Assembly (NCBI GenBank): GCA_027483645.1
Contig: JAIXUD010000004.1
Span: forward strand, 62,001 to 126,000
Length of the DNA: 64,000 bases
Source: Sphingobacteriales bacterium
Lineage (GTDB): Bacteria; Bacteroidota; Bacteroidia; Chitinophagales; CAIOSU01
Direction of reading: 5' to 3'
The notes under the pieces are model-generated. The model was given only the letters and a program-made list of their open reading frames with translations. It ran no database searches and was not told the DNA's origin. A program made the position numbers and the translations under genes. Below are positions 7,870 to 16,046 of this stretch, one piece after another. The first letter of the stretch is position 1. Each line of letters starts with the position of its first letter.

Positions 7870-8934
7870 ATGTCAGAGAAGTCGAAAAATAAGTACAAAG
7901 AAAAAATTGGTAAGTCGCCAGGCACCTTGTTATACACTGGCGAGGGCAGCACCAAGGAAACCGTAATTACCCTCATTTCTTACAACCAGGAAAAGATAGT
8001 AAGCAGCACCTGCAACAAGCTGGAGCAATTGTTGCCCATGCTAAAACCTGGCTATACCAATTGGATAGATATCGATAAGATACAAGAGGTGCCGCTGGTA
8101 GAGCAAATCGGCAAGCATTATGGGCTTGATGGGCTGGTGCTTGAGGATATTTTGAACGTGGATCAACTTCCAAAACTGGATGATCACCACAACTATATTT
8201 TCTTTACCCTCAAGATGTTATCCCTTGAAAAGACAGGTCAAATACGGCAAGAGCACGTAAGCTTTGTTTTAGGAAATGACTATCTACTGTCGTTTCAAGA
8301 AAAGCCTGGTGATGTGTTCAACTCCATTCGTAAGCGCATTGAGAACCAATATGGCCGTCACCGCAGGAAGGGTACCGATTACCTATTATACTCCCTAATT
8401 GACGTAGTTGTAGACCATTATTTTATTATAGTAGAGCACTTGGGTGACAGATTGGCGGAACTGGAGTTTAAAGTTTCAGGTAAATCCGACCAGCGTTTGG
8501 TGCATAGTATTACTGAGCTGAAACGGGAGTTTATATACCTAAGAAAAGTATTGATACCGCTTCGGGAAGCCATTCGCAAGCTGTCTATCAGCGAAAATGA
8601 TTTGATAAAGGAAGAAAACACCAAGTACTTTGATGACGTGCTTGACCACGTAAACCAAGTAATACAAGATCTTGAGGCGCAGCGCGAATTGCTTGGCAGT
8701 GTAATGGACCTGTACAACTCATCGCTCACCCAGCGCATGAACAATGTGATGAAAACCCTCACGGTTATTACTACCGTGTTCATCCCGCTTACGTTTATAG
8801 TAGGCATATATGGCATGAACTTTAAGCATATGCCCGAGTTGGAATGGCACTATGGATACCCTGTCACGCTTGGGGTTATGTTCGTAATTGGCCTTTGTAT
8901 GTTTATCTGGATGAAGCGCCGAGAATGGCTATAA
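7870..8934 (+). CDS. corA: CorA-family magnesium/cobalt transporter, 354 aa
   Basis: Inner-membrane divalent cation channel. The large N-terminal cytoplasmic domain includes HYGLDGLVLEDILNVDQLPK and the FTLKML segment. A long helical stalk follows, then two C-terminal membrane helices. The first ends with the diagnostic YGMN motif and the second is VTLGVMFVIGLCMFIWMKRR. Length and the basic C-terminal tail are typical. A TAnnTTTG box lies upstream. The gene is followed by yqgE on the same strand with about 113 bp between. Confidence 0.94.
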   Translation: MSEKSKNKYKEKIGKSPGTLLYTGEGSTKETVITLISYNQEKIVSSTCNKLEQLLPMLKPGYTNWIDIDKIQEVPLVEQIGKHYGLDGLVLEDILNVDQLPKLDDHHNYIFFTLKMLSLEKTGQIRQEHVSFVLGNDYLLSFQEKPGDVFNSIRKRIENQYGRHRRKGTDYLLYSLIDVVVDHYFIIVEHLGDRLAELEFKVSGKSDQRLVHSITELKREFIYLRKVLIPLREAIRKLSISENDLIKEENTKYFDDVLDHVNQVIQDLEAQRELLGSVMDLYNSSLTQRMNNVMKTLTVITTVFIPLTFIVGIYGMNFKHMPELEWHYGYPVTLGVMFVIGLCMFIWMKRREWL

Positions 8935-9000
8935 TACAAGGTTGTGCAACTATTTCTATACAAAGCACTGTCTTTAAATTAAACATTGGCTTAGTTGTTG

Positions 9001-9051
9001 ATGTCAAAAACATTAGAGAGTTTAAACAAACCACAGGAGAAAGTAACTTGA
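9001..9051 (+). other. Possible 16-codon upstream ORF overlapping the yqgE start
   Basis: ATG at 9001 encodes 16 residues (MSKTLESLNKPQEKVT) and stops at TGA 9049-9051, overlapping the proposed TTG start of yqgE as TTGA. It could be a leader peptide coupling translation, or the true N-terminus displaced by a one-base frameshift. It could also be chance. Confidence 0.25.
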
Positions 9052-9608
9052 GCGATAAGACACCATATGAAGGATGTTTACTATTAGCAGAGCCATTTAT
9101 GCTCGACCCAAACTTTAAGCGCACCGTAATAGTATTGGTGCAGCATAACGATGAGGATGGATCAATGGGTTTTGTGCTTACCCGCCAAGCACCCATGATG
9201 CTGGAGGATGTAATAGACGGCTTCGAAGGATTTGTAGCACCTCTTTTTGTAGGCGGACCCGTGCAGATGGACACCTTGCATTATGTGCACAGCGTAGGTG
9301 ATAAAATACCAGGCAGTGTTGAAGTGGCTCCAGGCTTGTATTGGGGTGGAAATTTTGAAGTGCTGAAAGAGCTGGTACAAGCTGGTGAAGTGCAGCCCAG
9401 CCAATTTAAATTTTTCTTAGGCTATTCCGGCTGGTCGCCTGATCAACTGGTGGAGGAAATGAAAGACAACTCTTGGATTACCCAGCCTGCTAAATCTAAA
9501 TACATCTTCAGTACAGAAGCCGATAACTTGTGGAAGAAAGTGCTGCAAGACAAAGGTGGTGATTATGCGATGATGGTAAACTTCCCGGAGAATCCCATTC
9601 TAAATTGA
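9048..9608 (+). CDS. yqgE: YqgE/AlgH family protein, 186 aa
   Basis: The family motif GCLLLAEPFMLDPNFKRTVI near the N-terminus is characteristic, followed by DGSMGFVLTR, PLFVGGPVQMDTLHYVHS and FFLGYSGWSPDQL. Biochemical role is unknown; AlgH/YqgE is widespread in Gram-negatives. The open frame extends upstream into corA with an in-frame ATG at 8925. The TTG at 9048 is chosen because it gives the usual family length and has AGGAG 8 bp before it, a strong ribosome-binding site that is unusual in this window. Start confidence is moderate; family confidence is high. Confidence 0.88.
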   Translation: MSDKTPYEGCLLLAEPFMLDPNFKRTVIVLVQHNDEDGSMGFVLTRQAPMMLEDVIDGFEGFVAPLFVGGPVQMDTLHYVHSVGDKIPGSVEVAPGLYWGGNFEVLKELVQAGEVQPSQFKFFLGYSGWSPDQLVEEMKDNSWITQPAKSKYIFSTEADNLWKKVLQDKGGDYAMMVNFPENPILN

Positions 9609-9648
9609 GACATAAGACAATAGACACAAGACACAAGACACAAGATTT
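9607..9648. repeat. Heptad array (unit nAGACAn), left arm
   Basis: Six 7-bp units: gagacat, aagacaa, tagacac, aagacac, aagacac, aagattt. It starts right at the yqgE stop codon. An inverted counterpart lies at 9782-9817, so the two arms bracket about 130 bp between yqgE and the ABC-F gene. Confidence 0.85.
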
Positions 9649-9781
9649 GCCACTGCTTGATTTAAGATGCATACTGATTGTACGATCAACTTGCTTATTA
9701 GGCCAATTAAACATCCATTAAAGTGTACTATGAACATTGTACATCGTACAGCATTCGCGTATGCAAAATAGACATTGAAGC

Positions 9782-9817
9782 AAGTCTTGTGTCTTGCGTC
9801 TAAAAATCTTGTGTCTA
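9782..9817. repeat. Heptad array (unit nGTCTTn), right arm, inverted
   Basis: Units aagtctt, gtgtctt, gcgtcta, aaaatctt, gtgtcta: the reverse-complement type of the array at 9607-9648, with one 8-bp unit. It ends 6 bp before the -7 box of the ABC-F gene. Confidence 0.8.
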
Positions 9818-9823
9818 TTAAGT

Positions 9824-9831
9824 TACCTTTG
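9824..9831 (+). promoter_or_regulatory. -7 box (TACCTTTG) immediately before the ABC-F start codon
   Basis: Exact TAnnTTTG motif with only 5 bp to the ATG at 9837. Transcription would be expected to start at or next to the A of ATG, implying a leaderless mRNA. Confidence 0.55.
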
Positions 9832-9836
9832 CACCC

Positions 9837-11708
9837 ATGAATTATCTTACCGTCGAAAATCTCACTAAATCGTACACTGAAAAGGTACTTTTTGAGAACA
9901 TTACCTTCTATATTGACAAAGGCCAGAAAGTAGCTTTCATCGCCCAAAACGGCACCGGCAAAACCACCTTGTTGCGTATTATCGCTGGGTTGGAGTTTCC
10001 TGAAAGCGGCACTACCAAGATACATAAGGACATTAATCTGGGCTACCTAGGTCAAGATCCAAAGTTCAAGTCAGGCGAGACCATTCTGCAAGCTATTTAT
10101 GATAGCGGCAAACCAGTGATGCAAGCCATTAAAGAATACGAGGAATGCATGTTGCACCCAGAAGATGGCGACCGGATGCAAAAGGCCTTTGAACTGATGG
10201 ATACCACAGGCGCTTGGGACTTTGAGCAACGCGCCAAGGAGATATTGAGCTTGCTACAAGTGGGCCCGCTCGACCGTAAGGTTGATGTGCTTTCGGGTGG
10301 ACAGCAGAAGCGCTTAGCCTTGGCCAAGGTGTTGATTGATGAGCCCGATTTCCTGATCATGGATGAGCCTACCAACCACTTGGACCTTGATATGATTGAG
10401 TGGCTGGAAGAATACTTGAGCCGCGCAAACATGACCATATTAATGGTAACACACGACAGGTACTTCTTAGAGCATGTGTGCAACGAAATAATGGAGCTGG
10501 ATAGGGGAGTTATATACCGTAGTAAAGGCAACTATAGCTGGTATTTGGAGAAAAAGGGTGAACGGGAGGCCAATGAAACCTCTAGCATTGGTAAGGCGCA
10601 AAACCTGATGCGCAAAGAGCTGGAATGGATGCGCCGCCAACCGAAAGCACGTGGCACCAAATCAAAAAGTAGGATAGACGCCTTCTACGACTTGCGTGAC
10701 AAGGCCAACAGTGGGGTAGACAAGGACGAGCTGAACTTGCACATCAAAATGAACCGCATGGGTGGTAAAATTTTGGAGATGCACCATTTGAGCAAATCAT
10801 TCGGCGACCTAAACGTACTGGAGGATTTTAGCTACAAATTTAAAGAAGGCGAGCGGGTTGGTATTGTTGGTAGGAATGGGGTAGGAAAGACCACCTTCCT
10901 AGATATGATAATGGGCAACGAACAGCCTGATAGCGGCAAAGTGGTTGCTGGGCAAACTATAGTGTTTGGCTACTATAGCCAGGCGGGTATGAAATTTGAC
11001 GAAGGCAAGCGCGTGATTGAAATTGTAAAAGATATTGCCGAGCACATCCCGGTTGAGAAAGGCAAAACCATCAGCGCATCTCAGTTCTTGGAGCGTTTCC
11101 TTTTCCCACCTGAGCAACAATATACTCCTGTGGCCAAATTGAGCGGTGGTGAAAAGCGCCGATTGTACTTAATGACGGTGCTGATGAAGAACCCGAACTT
11201 CCTAATTCTGGATGAGCCAACTAATGATTTGGACATATTGACCTTGAACGTATTGGAAGACTTTCTAGAAAGCTACCGCGGCTGCCTAATGATGGTGAGC
11301 CACGACAGGCACTTTATGGATAAGCTGGTGGACCATCTATTTATCTTCGAAGGAGGCGGCAAGGTGAAGGACTTCAACGGAAATTACTCTCACTACCGCG
11401 CCGTGCAAGATTACGAGTTGGAGCAATTGCGCGAGAGCAAGCGCAACGTGGCGGCCAAACCTGCGGTTGTGGTGGAAACCAAACCAATCGAAAAGAAAAA
11501 GCTGAGCTATAAAGAGAAGCTGGAATACGAGCAACTGGAAGCCGATATTGCCGAATTGGAGCAAAAGAAAACCGACTTAACCGAAAAATTAAGTTCTGGT
11601 AAACTTAGTAACAATGACGTCCAAAACGTGAGCAGCGACCTAACCGTGGTAATCCGAAACATTGAAATGAAAACGGAACGTTGGTTGTATTTGGCCGATT
11701 TTATTTGA
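9837..11708 (+). CDS. ABC-F family ATPase, Uup-like, 623 aa
   Basis: A soluble twin-ATPase without membrane segments, of the ribosome-associated ABC-F type. NBD1 has AQNGTGKTTLL (Walker A), VLSGGQQKRLALAK (signature) and [12 protein letters not shown] (Walker B). NBD2 has GRNGVGKTTF, KLSGGEKRRL and [12 protein letters not shown]. The two are joined by the basic interdomain linker. The C-terminus (about 550-623) is a charged coiled coil (ELEQKKTDLTEKL), as in Uup. Such proteins bind the ribosomal E site or branched DNA intermediates; which applies here is unknown. A rho-independent terminator follows. Confidence 0.9.
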   Translation: MNYLTVENLTKSYTEKVLFENITFYIDKGQKVAFIAQNGTGKTTLLRIIAGLEFPESGTTKIHKDINLGYLGQDPKFKSGETILQAIYDSGKPVMQAIKEYEECMLHPEDGDRMQKAFELMDTTGAWDFEQRAKEILSLLQVGPLDRKVDVLSGGQQKRLALAKVLIDEPDFLIMDEPTNHLDLDMIEWLEEYLSRANMTILMVTHDRYFLEHVCNEIMELDRGVIYRSKGNYSWYLEKKGEREANETSSIGKAQNLMRKELEWMRRQPKARGTKSKSRIDAFYDLRDKANSGVDKDELNLHIKMNRMGGKILEMHHLSKSFGDLNVLEDFSYKFKEGERVGIVGRNGVGKTTFLDMIMGNEQPDSGKVVAGQTIVFGYYSQAGMKFDEGKRVIEIVKDIAEHIPVEKGKTISASQFLERFLFPPEQQYTPVAKLSGGEKRRLYLMTVLMKNPNFLILDEPTNDLDILTLNVLEDFLESYRGCLMMVSHDRHFMDKLVDHLFIFEGGGKVKDFNGNYSHYRAVQDYELEQLRESKRNVAAKPAVVVETKPIEKKKLSYKEKLEYEQLEADIAELEQKKTDLTEKLSSGKLSNNDVQNVSSDLTVVIRNIEMKTERWLYLADFI

Positions 11709-11729
11709 TTGTAGAAAGTTTAAAGTTTT

Positions 11730-11775
11730 GCCGCAATTGCACTTATCCCTAAGATGTGATTGCGGCTTTCTTTTT
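11730..11775 (+). terminator. Rho-independent terminator after the ABC-F gene
   Basis: Stem GCCGCAAT / ATTGCGGC with a further TGCAC/GTG pairing and a loop of about a dozen bases, followed by a T-rich run (TTTCTTTTT). It is 21 bp after the stop codon. Confidence 0.75.
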
Positions 11776-11893
11776 GAGGCAATTGCTAAGATTAGCCATA
11801 GAGTTAGTTTCCAGCCAATACCGTTCATTTTCACAACAATATTTTTGTCTTATAATTGACATTATGTAAAGTTGATTTCTTGAGTTTACAGCG

Positions 11894-12328
11894 TTATGGA
11901 TTAATGGTAACCAAATTGCTGGATAAAGTATTACTCCTATTACCAGCATTATCAGTCATGTAGATTTCAAATGTGGCCGTCTCCGGCGTGCTGCCCGATA
12001 TCAATCCTACATTATCTAACACCACCGTCAGATTTCCGGAGATGGCAATTGCAGTATTTGATGGTGTTAACTGCTTCACCCGAAATTCGTACGTTACATT
12101 ATTGCGGCTATCCGTCAGGAAAAGATTTCTGATGTTCGGGTCATTGCTGCCCAAGTCGCCATCGCCATCTTCGTATTTAATGGTAAAGCTTAACGAGTCT
12201 TGGTATTGGATAGCCGCAGTTGGGATTACGCTAATAAACTCAATAGCGGGCACATTGCTGAGTGGCTCCTCTCCTTTTCTACAAGAAAAAATTGAACATA
12301 TTACGATAATAGGCAACAAGTATCTCAT
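11894..12328 (-). CDS. Small lipoprotein, last gene of the 11.9-16.0 kb cluster, 144 aa
   Basis: Signal with lipobox (MRYLLPIIVICSIFSC, Cys16), then a beta-rich mature domain containing YEDGDGDLGSNDPNIRNLF. This Asp/Gly-rich loop recurs in Bacteroidota surface lipoproteins and may bind calcium. The ATG overlaps the stop of the upstream gene as ATGA, indicating coupled translation. No function can be assigned; it is probably an outer-membrane partner of the cluster products. Confidence 0.68.
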   Translation of the reverse strand: MRYLLPIIVICSIFSCRKGEEPLSNVPAIEFISVIPTAAIQYQDSLSFTIKYEDGDGDLGSNDPNIRNLFLTDSRNNVTYEFRVKQLTPSNTAIAISGNLTVVLDNVGLISGSTPETATFEIYMTDNAGNRSNTLSSNLVTINP

Positions 12329-13269
12329 GGCTTCACGTAAAAACTAAAATAGGTTTTGTAGGGCAAAATCAAATTTGTAGTAGGCATTTCTACAATAGGC
12401 CCCGCCACATCATCTTGCGTATAGTAGCGGAAGTACACAATGTTTCCAGGTGTATAGTCAGCTGTATTCAAGGTTACAATCCAATATTGCCCTGCCCCGC
12501 CTAGGTTGGTGAACACCGCATTGTACTCCCTATACCCTGCTGCCCCGGTACTGAAATCATCAGGACTATAAGAAGTGCGCAGCTTGTTGTACTTCAACTG
12601 ATCTATTGAAGTATTATCGTCGGTAATAGAGGGTATTATATTGATAGTGATTGAGTTGTCAACTATAAAAGGGTTATAGTAAACCGAATCTATACGGTTA
12701 CTATTTGCCGATATATTGACGGTAAAGGTACTATTGGCTGCCAAGTAATAATCAATGGAAGGTTTCTTATTTGGCAGTGGCCTCACTTGCCCCATCATAT
12801 CAGGTGCACCTGCCATTATCCAAGCGGCAATGGCATCTATGTACTGTTGGTCAAGCGGTACTCCAATATTATCTTGGGGCATACGGTCGTTAGTGCCTAC
12901 AAAGCAGCAATTGGTAATGCGCTCATGCAGTACGGAGTTAGTGGTATCGTAAGGCACTACCCGATATACAAAGCTAGAATCCTGGTTGTTTTTCACTATT
13001 GGATGGTACACAAGCGTTGCAAAAGAGCTTTCCACGGTACGGAAGTCGGGTTCAAAGTTACCATCATGGCAGCCAGGCAGTGCACAGCGGGTTTCCAGTA
13101 TGTTCTTGTGCAGCCAAACTATCGTGTTGGGTTGCAGCGTATCCACTGGCGCGGGTGGCGTTAAGTAATCCACGTCATCATACGGATTATATGGCAAATC
13201 CGCTTCCTTATCGCAAGCCACAAAGCCAGCAACCAAAGCAAGTAGAAGAATGTATGGAGCGTATTTCAT
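12325..13269 (-). CDS. Lipoprotein with a cytochrome c-like CALPGCH motif, 314 aa
   Basis: Lipobox at Cys19 (LVAGFVAC). At about residues 61-67 the sequence reads TRCALPGCHDGNFEPD, a Cx4CH spacing instead of the standard CxxCH. It is followed by NDRMPQDN...LDQQYIDAIAAWIMAGAP, the second half of a small c-type cytochrome fold where an axial Met would be expected. Similar CALxGCHDG proteins occur in Bacteroidota and Planctomycetes and are often called planctomycete-type cytochrome c. The C-terminal ~150 residues look like a beta domain. Haem attachment is plausible but unproven. The gene is in an operon with the genes on both sides. Confidence 0.65.
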   Translation of the reverse strand: MKYAPYILLLALVAGFVACDKEADLPYNPYDDVDYLTPPAPVDTLQPNTIVWLHKNILETRCALPGCHDGNFEPDFRTVESSFATLVYHPIVKNNQDSSFVYRVVPYDTTNSVLHERITNCCFVGTNDRMPQDNIGVPLDQQYIDAIAAWIMAGAPDMMGQVRPLPNKKPSIDYYLAANSTFTVNISANSNRIDSVYYNPFIVDNSITINIIPSITDDNTSIDQLKYNKLRTSYSPDDFSTGAAGYREYNAVFTNLGGAGQYWIVTLNTADYTPGNIVYFRYYTQDDVAGPIVEMPTTNLILPYKTYFSFYVKP

Positions 13270-13296
13270 TAAAAGCTTTTCTTCATTAATTCAATT

Positions 13297-13328
13297 GGTA
13301 TATCAGTACATTGATCAATCGGTACATT
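13297..13328. repeat. Octad array (period 8) at a gene junction
   Basis: Four 8-bp units: ggtatatc, agtacatt, gatcaatc, ggtacatt. It lies between the haem-motif lipoprotein and the Tat protein genes and touches the latter's stop codon. Confidence 0.55.
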
Positions 13329-14613
13329 ACACAAAAGCTTCCCCCAAATGCCGCCCAAACAACCTGCCGCCCGGTATCTCGCTGTCAAAGCCCAAAATGC
13401 GTGCTATGGTGGGAACAAGGTCGATGCTCTCCCCGACTTGCTGCGTAATCAGTTGGTTCTGTTTTACTTTGCTCGGCGGGCCCACTACTAGGCAGAAAAT
13501 CTCCCTACTTGTAGGGTCACTGGTATGGTCGAGCGCATAGCGACCATATTGGTCGCTGATGGTGTTGGGCTGCAAGTTGCGGCCGTGCTCAGGTGCTACT
13601 ATCAATATAGTGTCGTTCGCCATGCCGGGCGTATTTTGTATGGTTTCCCATAGTTTGGCCACGGCATAGTCTGCCTTGCGGATGTTGTTGGCATAGCGCG
13701 TGAAATTTTGGTGGCAGGTATCCACATCTTGCATGTTTACCACCAGCAGTTCCGGCTTAAATTCTTTAATCACCTGCTCGGCAAAGAACATGGTTACCTG
13801 GTCGTTGTTGATGGTGTTTTGCTGCAACCCCCAGAAACTACTGTATTGGCCGTTAACTGCGTTTTGGTATTCCGCCCTCAAGAACTCTTCAATGCGCTTT
13901 CGGTTGGCTGCCGTATTGGTAATGCCGGCATCCTTAGCAGTGGTTTTGCTGGTAAAGTTATTATCCATAAACTGGCGCATACTTGCCACTTTATCCAGTT
14001 TCACGTCATCCAACTGTATGGGGTCTTGCGGCATGCCTACTATCATGGAGCCTGGCTGCACATAGTTGGCGCCATAAATGGCACCATATTCAGGGTCGTC
14101 GCTAAAGTTGAGCGCTGGGTAGGGGCCAAGGCTGTTACTTACCCACCAGCTATTCAACGCGGCCTGCTCCGGGCTGCTATGCTTGCGGTATAGCTCGAAT
14201 ACCGTGGGGTATTTGGGCCGCTGGGCGAGCGAAATGGTTTCATCATATCTGCCAGTAAGAATCGTGTTGTGCCCACCATAGTGCCCTGTTGGGCCTTGCT
14301 TATAGCGAAACTCCCTGAACAGCGTACCCAAAGTTTGCAACCTTGTGCTGGCCGGTGAAGGCAGGTTGCTCATGCCCCCTAAAATATCGTTGCTAATGCT
14401 TTCGTTGCCTGTAAGCATATTCGGCATTAGGTTACCGTCTATCTTATGCACGCTTTCCAAGTTGCGCACCCCACCGGCAAACAGGCAAAATACTACATGG
14501 TTGGCAATGCGGCTACCCGTAGGGGCAAACAAGGTGCCCCCTGGCAATAGGTATGGCAACGAAACGGCACCCGCGGCCATGGCACTCTTTTTTAAGAAGT
14601 CTCTCCTGTTCAT
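13327..14613 (-). CDS. Tat-exported alkaline phosphatase/sulfatase-superfamily protein (DUF1501-like), 428 aa
   Basis: The N-terminus MNRRDFLKKSAMAAGAVSLP is a twin-arginine signal, so the protein is exported folded. The core has the alkaline-phosphatase-like layout: GHYGGHNTILTGRYDE where the nucleophile region would be, LLVVNMQDVDTCHQNFTRYA (metal-ligand Asp/His) and ILIVAPEHGRN (His ligand). The C-terminus is DLVPTIARILGFD. A classical Cys/Ser sulfatase motif (C/S-x-P-x-R) was not seen, so DUF1501-type is the better description. In the PVC group DUF1501 pairs with DUF1549 and cytochrome-like proteins, and the neighbours here mirror that. Periplasmic; substrate unknown. Confidence 0.75.
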   Translation of the reverse strand: MNRRDFLKKSAMAAGAVSLPYLLPGGTLFAPTGSRIANHVVFCLFAGGVRNLESVHKIDGNLMPNMLTGNESISNDILGGMSNLPSPASTRLQTLGTLFREFRYKQGPTGHYGGHNTILTGRYDETISLAQRPKYPTVFELYRKHSSPEQAALNSWWVSNSLGPYPALNFSDDPEYGAIYGANYVQPGSMIVGMPQDPIQLDDVKLDKVASMRQFMDNNFTSKTTAKDAGITNTAANRKRIEEFLRAEYQNAVNGQYSSFWGLQQNTINNDQVTMFFAEQVIKEFKPELLVVNMQDVDTCHQNFTRYANNIRKADYAVAKLWETIQNTPGMANDTILIVAPEHGRNLQPNTISDQYGRYALDHTSDPTSREIFCLVVGPPSKVKQNQLITQQVGESIDLVPTIARILGFDSEIPGGRLFGRHLGEAFV

Positions 14614-14622
14614 GGCTAGAGT

Positions 14623-15135
14623 TTAGTAGTAGCGGTATTCATCGCTGGTGAGTATGGCGAAATAGAACATTTGCGGGGTGATGCTCGGATCTTCGGCAAA
14701 TAATCGCTCGAAGTGCCACAATTCAAACTCATCGGGTTCGCGCGCCAAAAACTTTACGTACGCATCCGTAACAAACTGGCTGCGGTTAGCATCCATTTCA
14801 GCTTGCGTAGGCACATCGGCACCAGGGACGTTCAGGAAGCTTTTGATAATCATTTGCTCAATAAGCTTCTGGTCTCCAAATGCTTGGTAAGGGGACAGCA
14901 GTACTTCTAAAGTTGCCCTATCAATGCCAGTCTGAAACAAATCGGAATAGGCAATCGCAATAAACTCCGTCTGCGATTTTACGTTGTTTTTGTCGCCCTT
15001 ATCTTGCTTTACTTTTACATCATTAACCTCATACACATACAACTCCTCCTTCTTGCAAGAAGCAAAAAACAGTAGGCTAGCAAGGAATAACATAGCCACA
15101 CCTCTGCCCTGCTTTTTGAAGCATCTATGGTCCAT
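14623..15135 (-). CDS. Lipoprotein with a DUF1549-like repeat unit, about 170 aa
   Basis: The mature part contains YVKFLAREPDEFELWHFERL, similar to the LxRxPxxxE units of DUF1549/DUF1553-type proteins and to the neighbour at 15161. The lipobox is MLFLASLLFFASC. Start choice is uncertain: ATG 15135 gives a charged n-region but lies inside a heptad repeat; ATG 15093 gives a short uncharged start; an ATG at 15180 reads through the whole repeat. So the array appears to have replaced or extended the 5' end. Second gene of the cluster, 9 bp upstream of the Tat protein gene. Function unknown. Confidence 0.65.
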   Translation of the reverse strand: MDHRCFKKQGRGVAMLFLASLLFFASCKKEELYVYEVNDVKVKQDKGDKNNVKSQTEFIAIAYSDLFQTGIDRATLEVLLSPYQAFGDQKLIEQMIIKSFLNVPGADVPTQAEMDANRSQFVTDAYVKFLAREPDEFELWHFERLFAEDPSITPQMFYFAILTSDEYRYY

Positions 15136-15156
15136 CGTCCATCGTCTATGGTCCAA
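15122..15156. repeat. Degenerate heptad array (unit SGTCYAT) overlapping a gene start
   Basis: Units catctat, ggtccat, cgtccat, cgtctat, ggtccaa. The array supplies one possible start codon and N-terminal residues of the lipoprotein read leftward from here. Same type as 34512 and 63301. Confidence 0.8.
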
Positions 15157-15160
15157 AAAT

Positions 15161-16021
15161 TTAAAACCCAGCATACTCATTTAAGGATAAAAGTTCGGTA
15201 AACAATATTTTTTGGTCGCCATTTTGTTGGTAGATATTGGTATAGAAGGCCAACTCCTCAGTTTTAGCATCTCTAAAAAAATAACGCTGAAATGCCCAGC
15301 GCACTTGGCCTTCAACATAAGCGTTATTGTTGAAGAACAGTTCTACAAAATCGCTTCGGCTATCGCCTGTTTGGGTAAATAAAACCGCCTCAAAACCATC
15401 CACCATCTTAATCCCTTCTGCCAACTCAGCCGTTGTGGGGTAGCGCAGCAAAAAATGGTCGAATACCGACCGTACAAAGTTCTCCGAACCCATATTTATC
15501 TCATCGTAAGCATAGTTGTTCACCATGTATTTATGCATGGTACGGGTATCGATGGTACCGTTAGTAAAGTCGGTGGTTATACTTAGTAGTCGCTCCAAGC
15601 CTACAATACCTGTATCAATCACGGGATAGATGGCCACATTGTTGGTGTCTTGGCGCGCTGTTGTAAATTGATATAGAAAGAAGGCATACAGCGAAGTGTC
15701 CCATTTGTTCAGTAGCAGGTCGCCATCATTAGTATATGCTTTTACCAGAAATTCCTCTTGATTGAGGATGTTGGATAGCATCAGCTTTCGCCCGCCTGAA
15801 GAAAGGCTGCTATCACGCAATGTTTGCACCGCAGCAGTCATCTCCGCATCCAAAGGCTTGCGCCCCAACAGACCTATGTAGCATTTGTTTACGTAGGTTT
15901 CCAGTTTTAGGGTAGATACCGAGCGGTCTGGTGGGGCTTCATTATCGGGTATATACACCCGTTCTGTTTTAGCGCAGCCAAACAGTAGCAAACACAGCAA
16001 AGCAAAAGACAATTGTCTCAA
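15161..16021 (-). CDS. Lipoprotein with DUF1549-like features, first gene of the cluster, 286 aa
   Basis: Starts at TTG 16021 (no ATG in frame nearby) with a lipobox MRQLSFALLCLLLFGC, Cys16. The mature region has YVNKCYIGLLGRKPLDAEMT and a second related unit FDHFLLRYPTTAELAEGIKM, i.e. two L(L/A)xRxPxxxE modules as in DUF1549-type proteins. It heads a leftward cluster of five genes ending at 11894. A variant -7 box (TATCTTTA) at 16047-16054 lies 26 bp upstream. Probably an outer-membrane-anchored component; no enzymatic residues were recognised. Confidence 0.65.
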   Translation of the reverse strand: MRQLSFALLCLLLFGCAKTERVYIPDNEAPPDRSVSTLKLETYVNKCYIGLLGRKPLDAEMTAAVQTLRDSSLSSGGRKLMLSNILNQEEFLVKAYTNDGDLLLNKWDTSLYAFFLYQFTTARQDTNNVAIYPVIDTGIVGLERLLSITTDFTNGTIDTRTMHKYMVNNYAYDEINMGSENFVRSVFDHFLLRYPTTAELAEGIKMVDGFEAVLFTQTGDSRSDFVELFFNNNAYVEGQVRWAFQRYFFRDAKTEELAFYTNIYQQNGDQKILFTELLSLNEYAGF

Positions 16022-16046
16022 TGGTAGGGTTTTGTACCTATTAAAG

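Noticed and set aside
8844-9047. N-terminal extension of YqgE into corA
   Set aside because: Gives a protein about 68 residues longer than the family; the SD-preceded TTG at 9048 gives the usual length.
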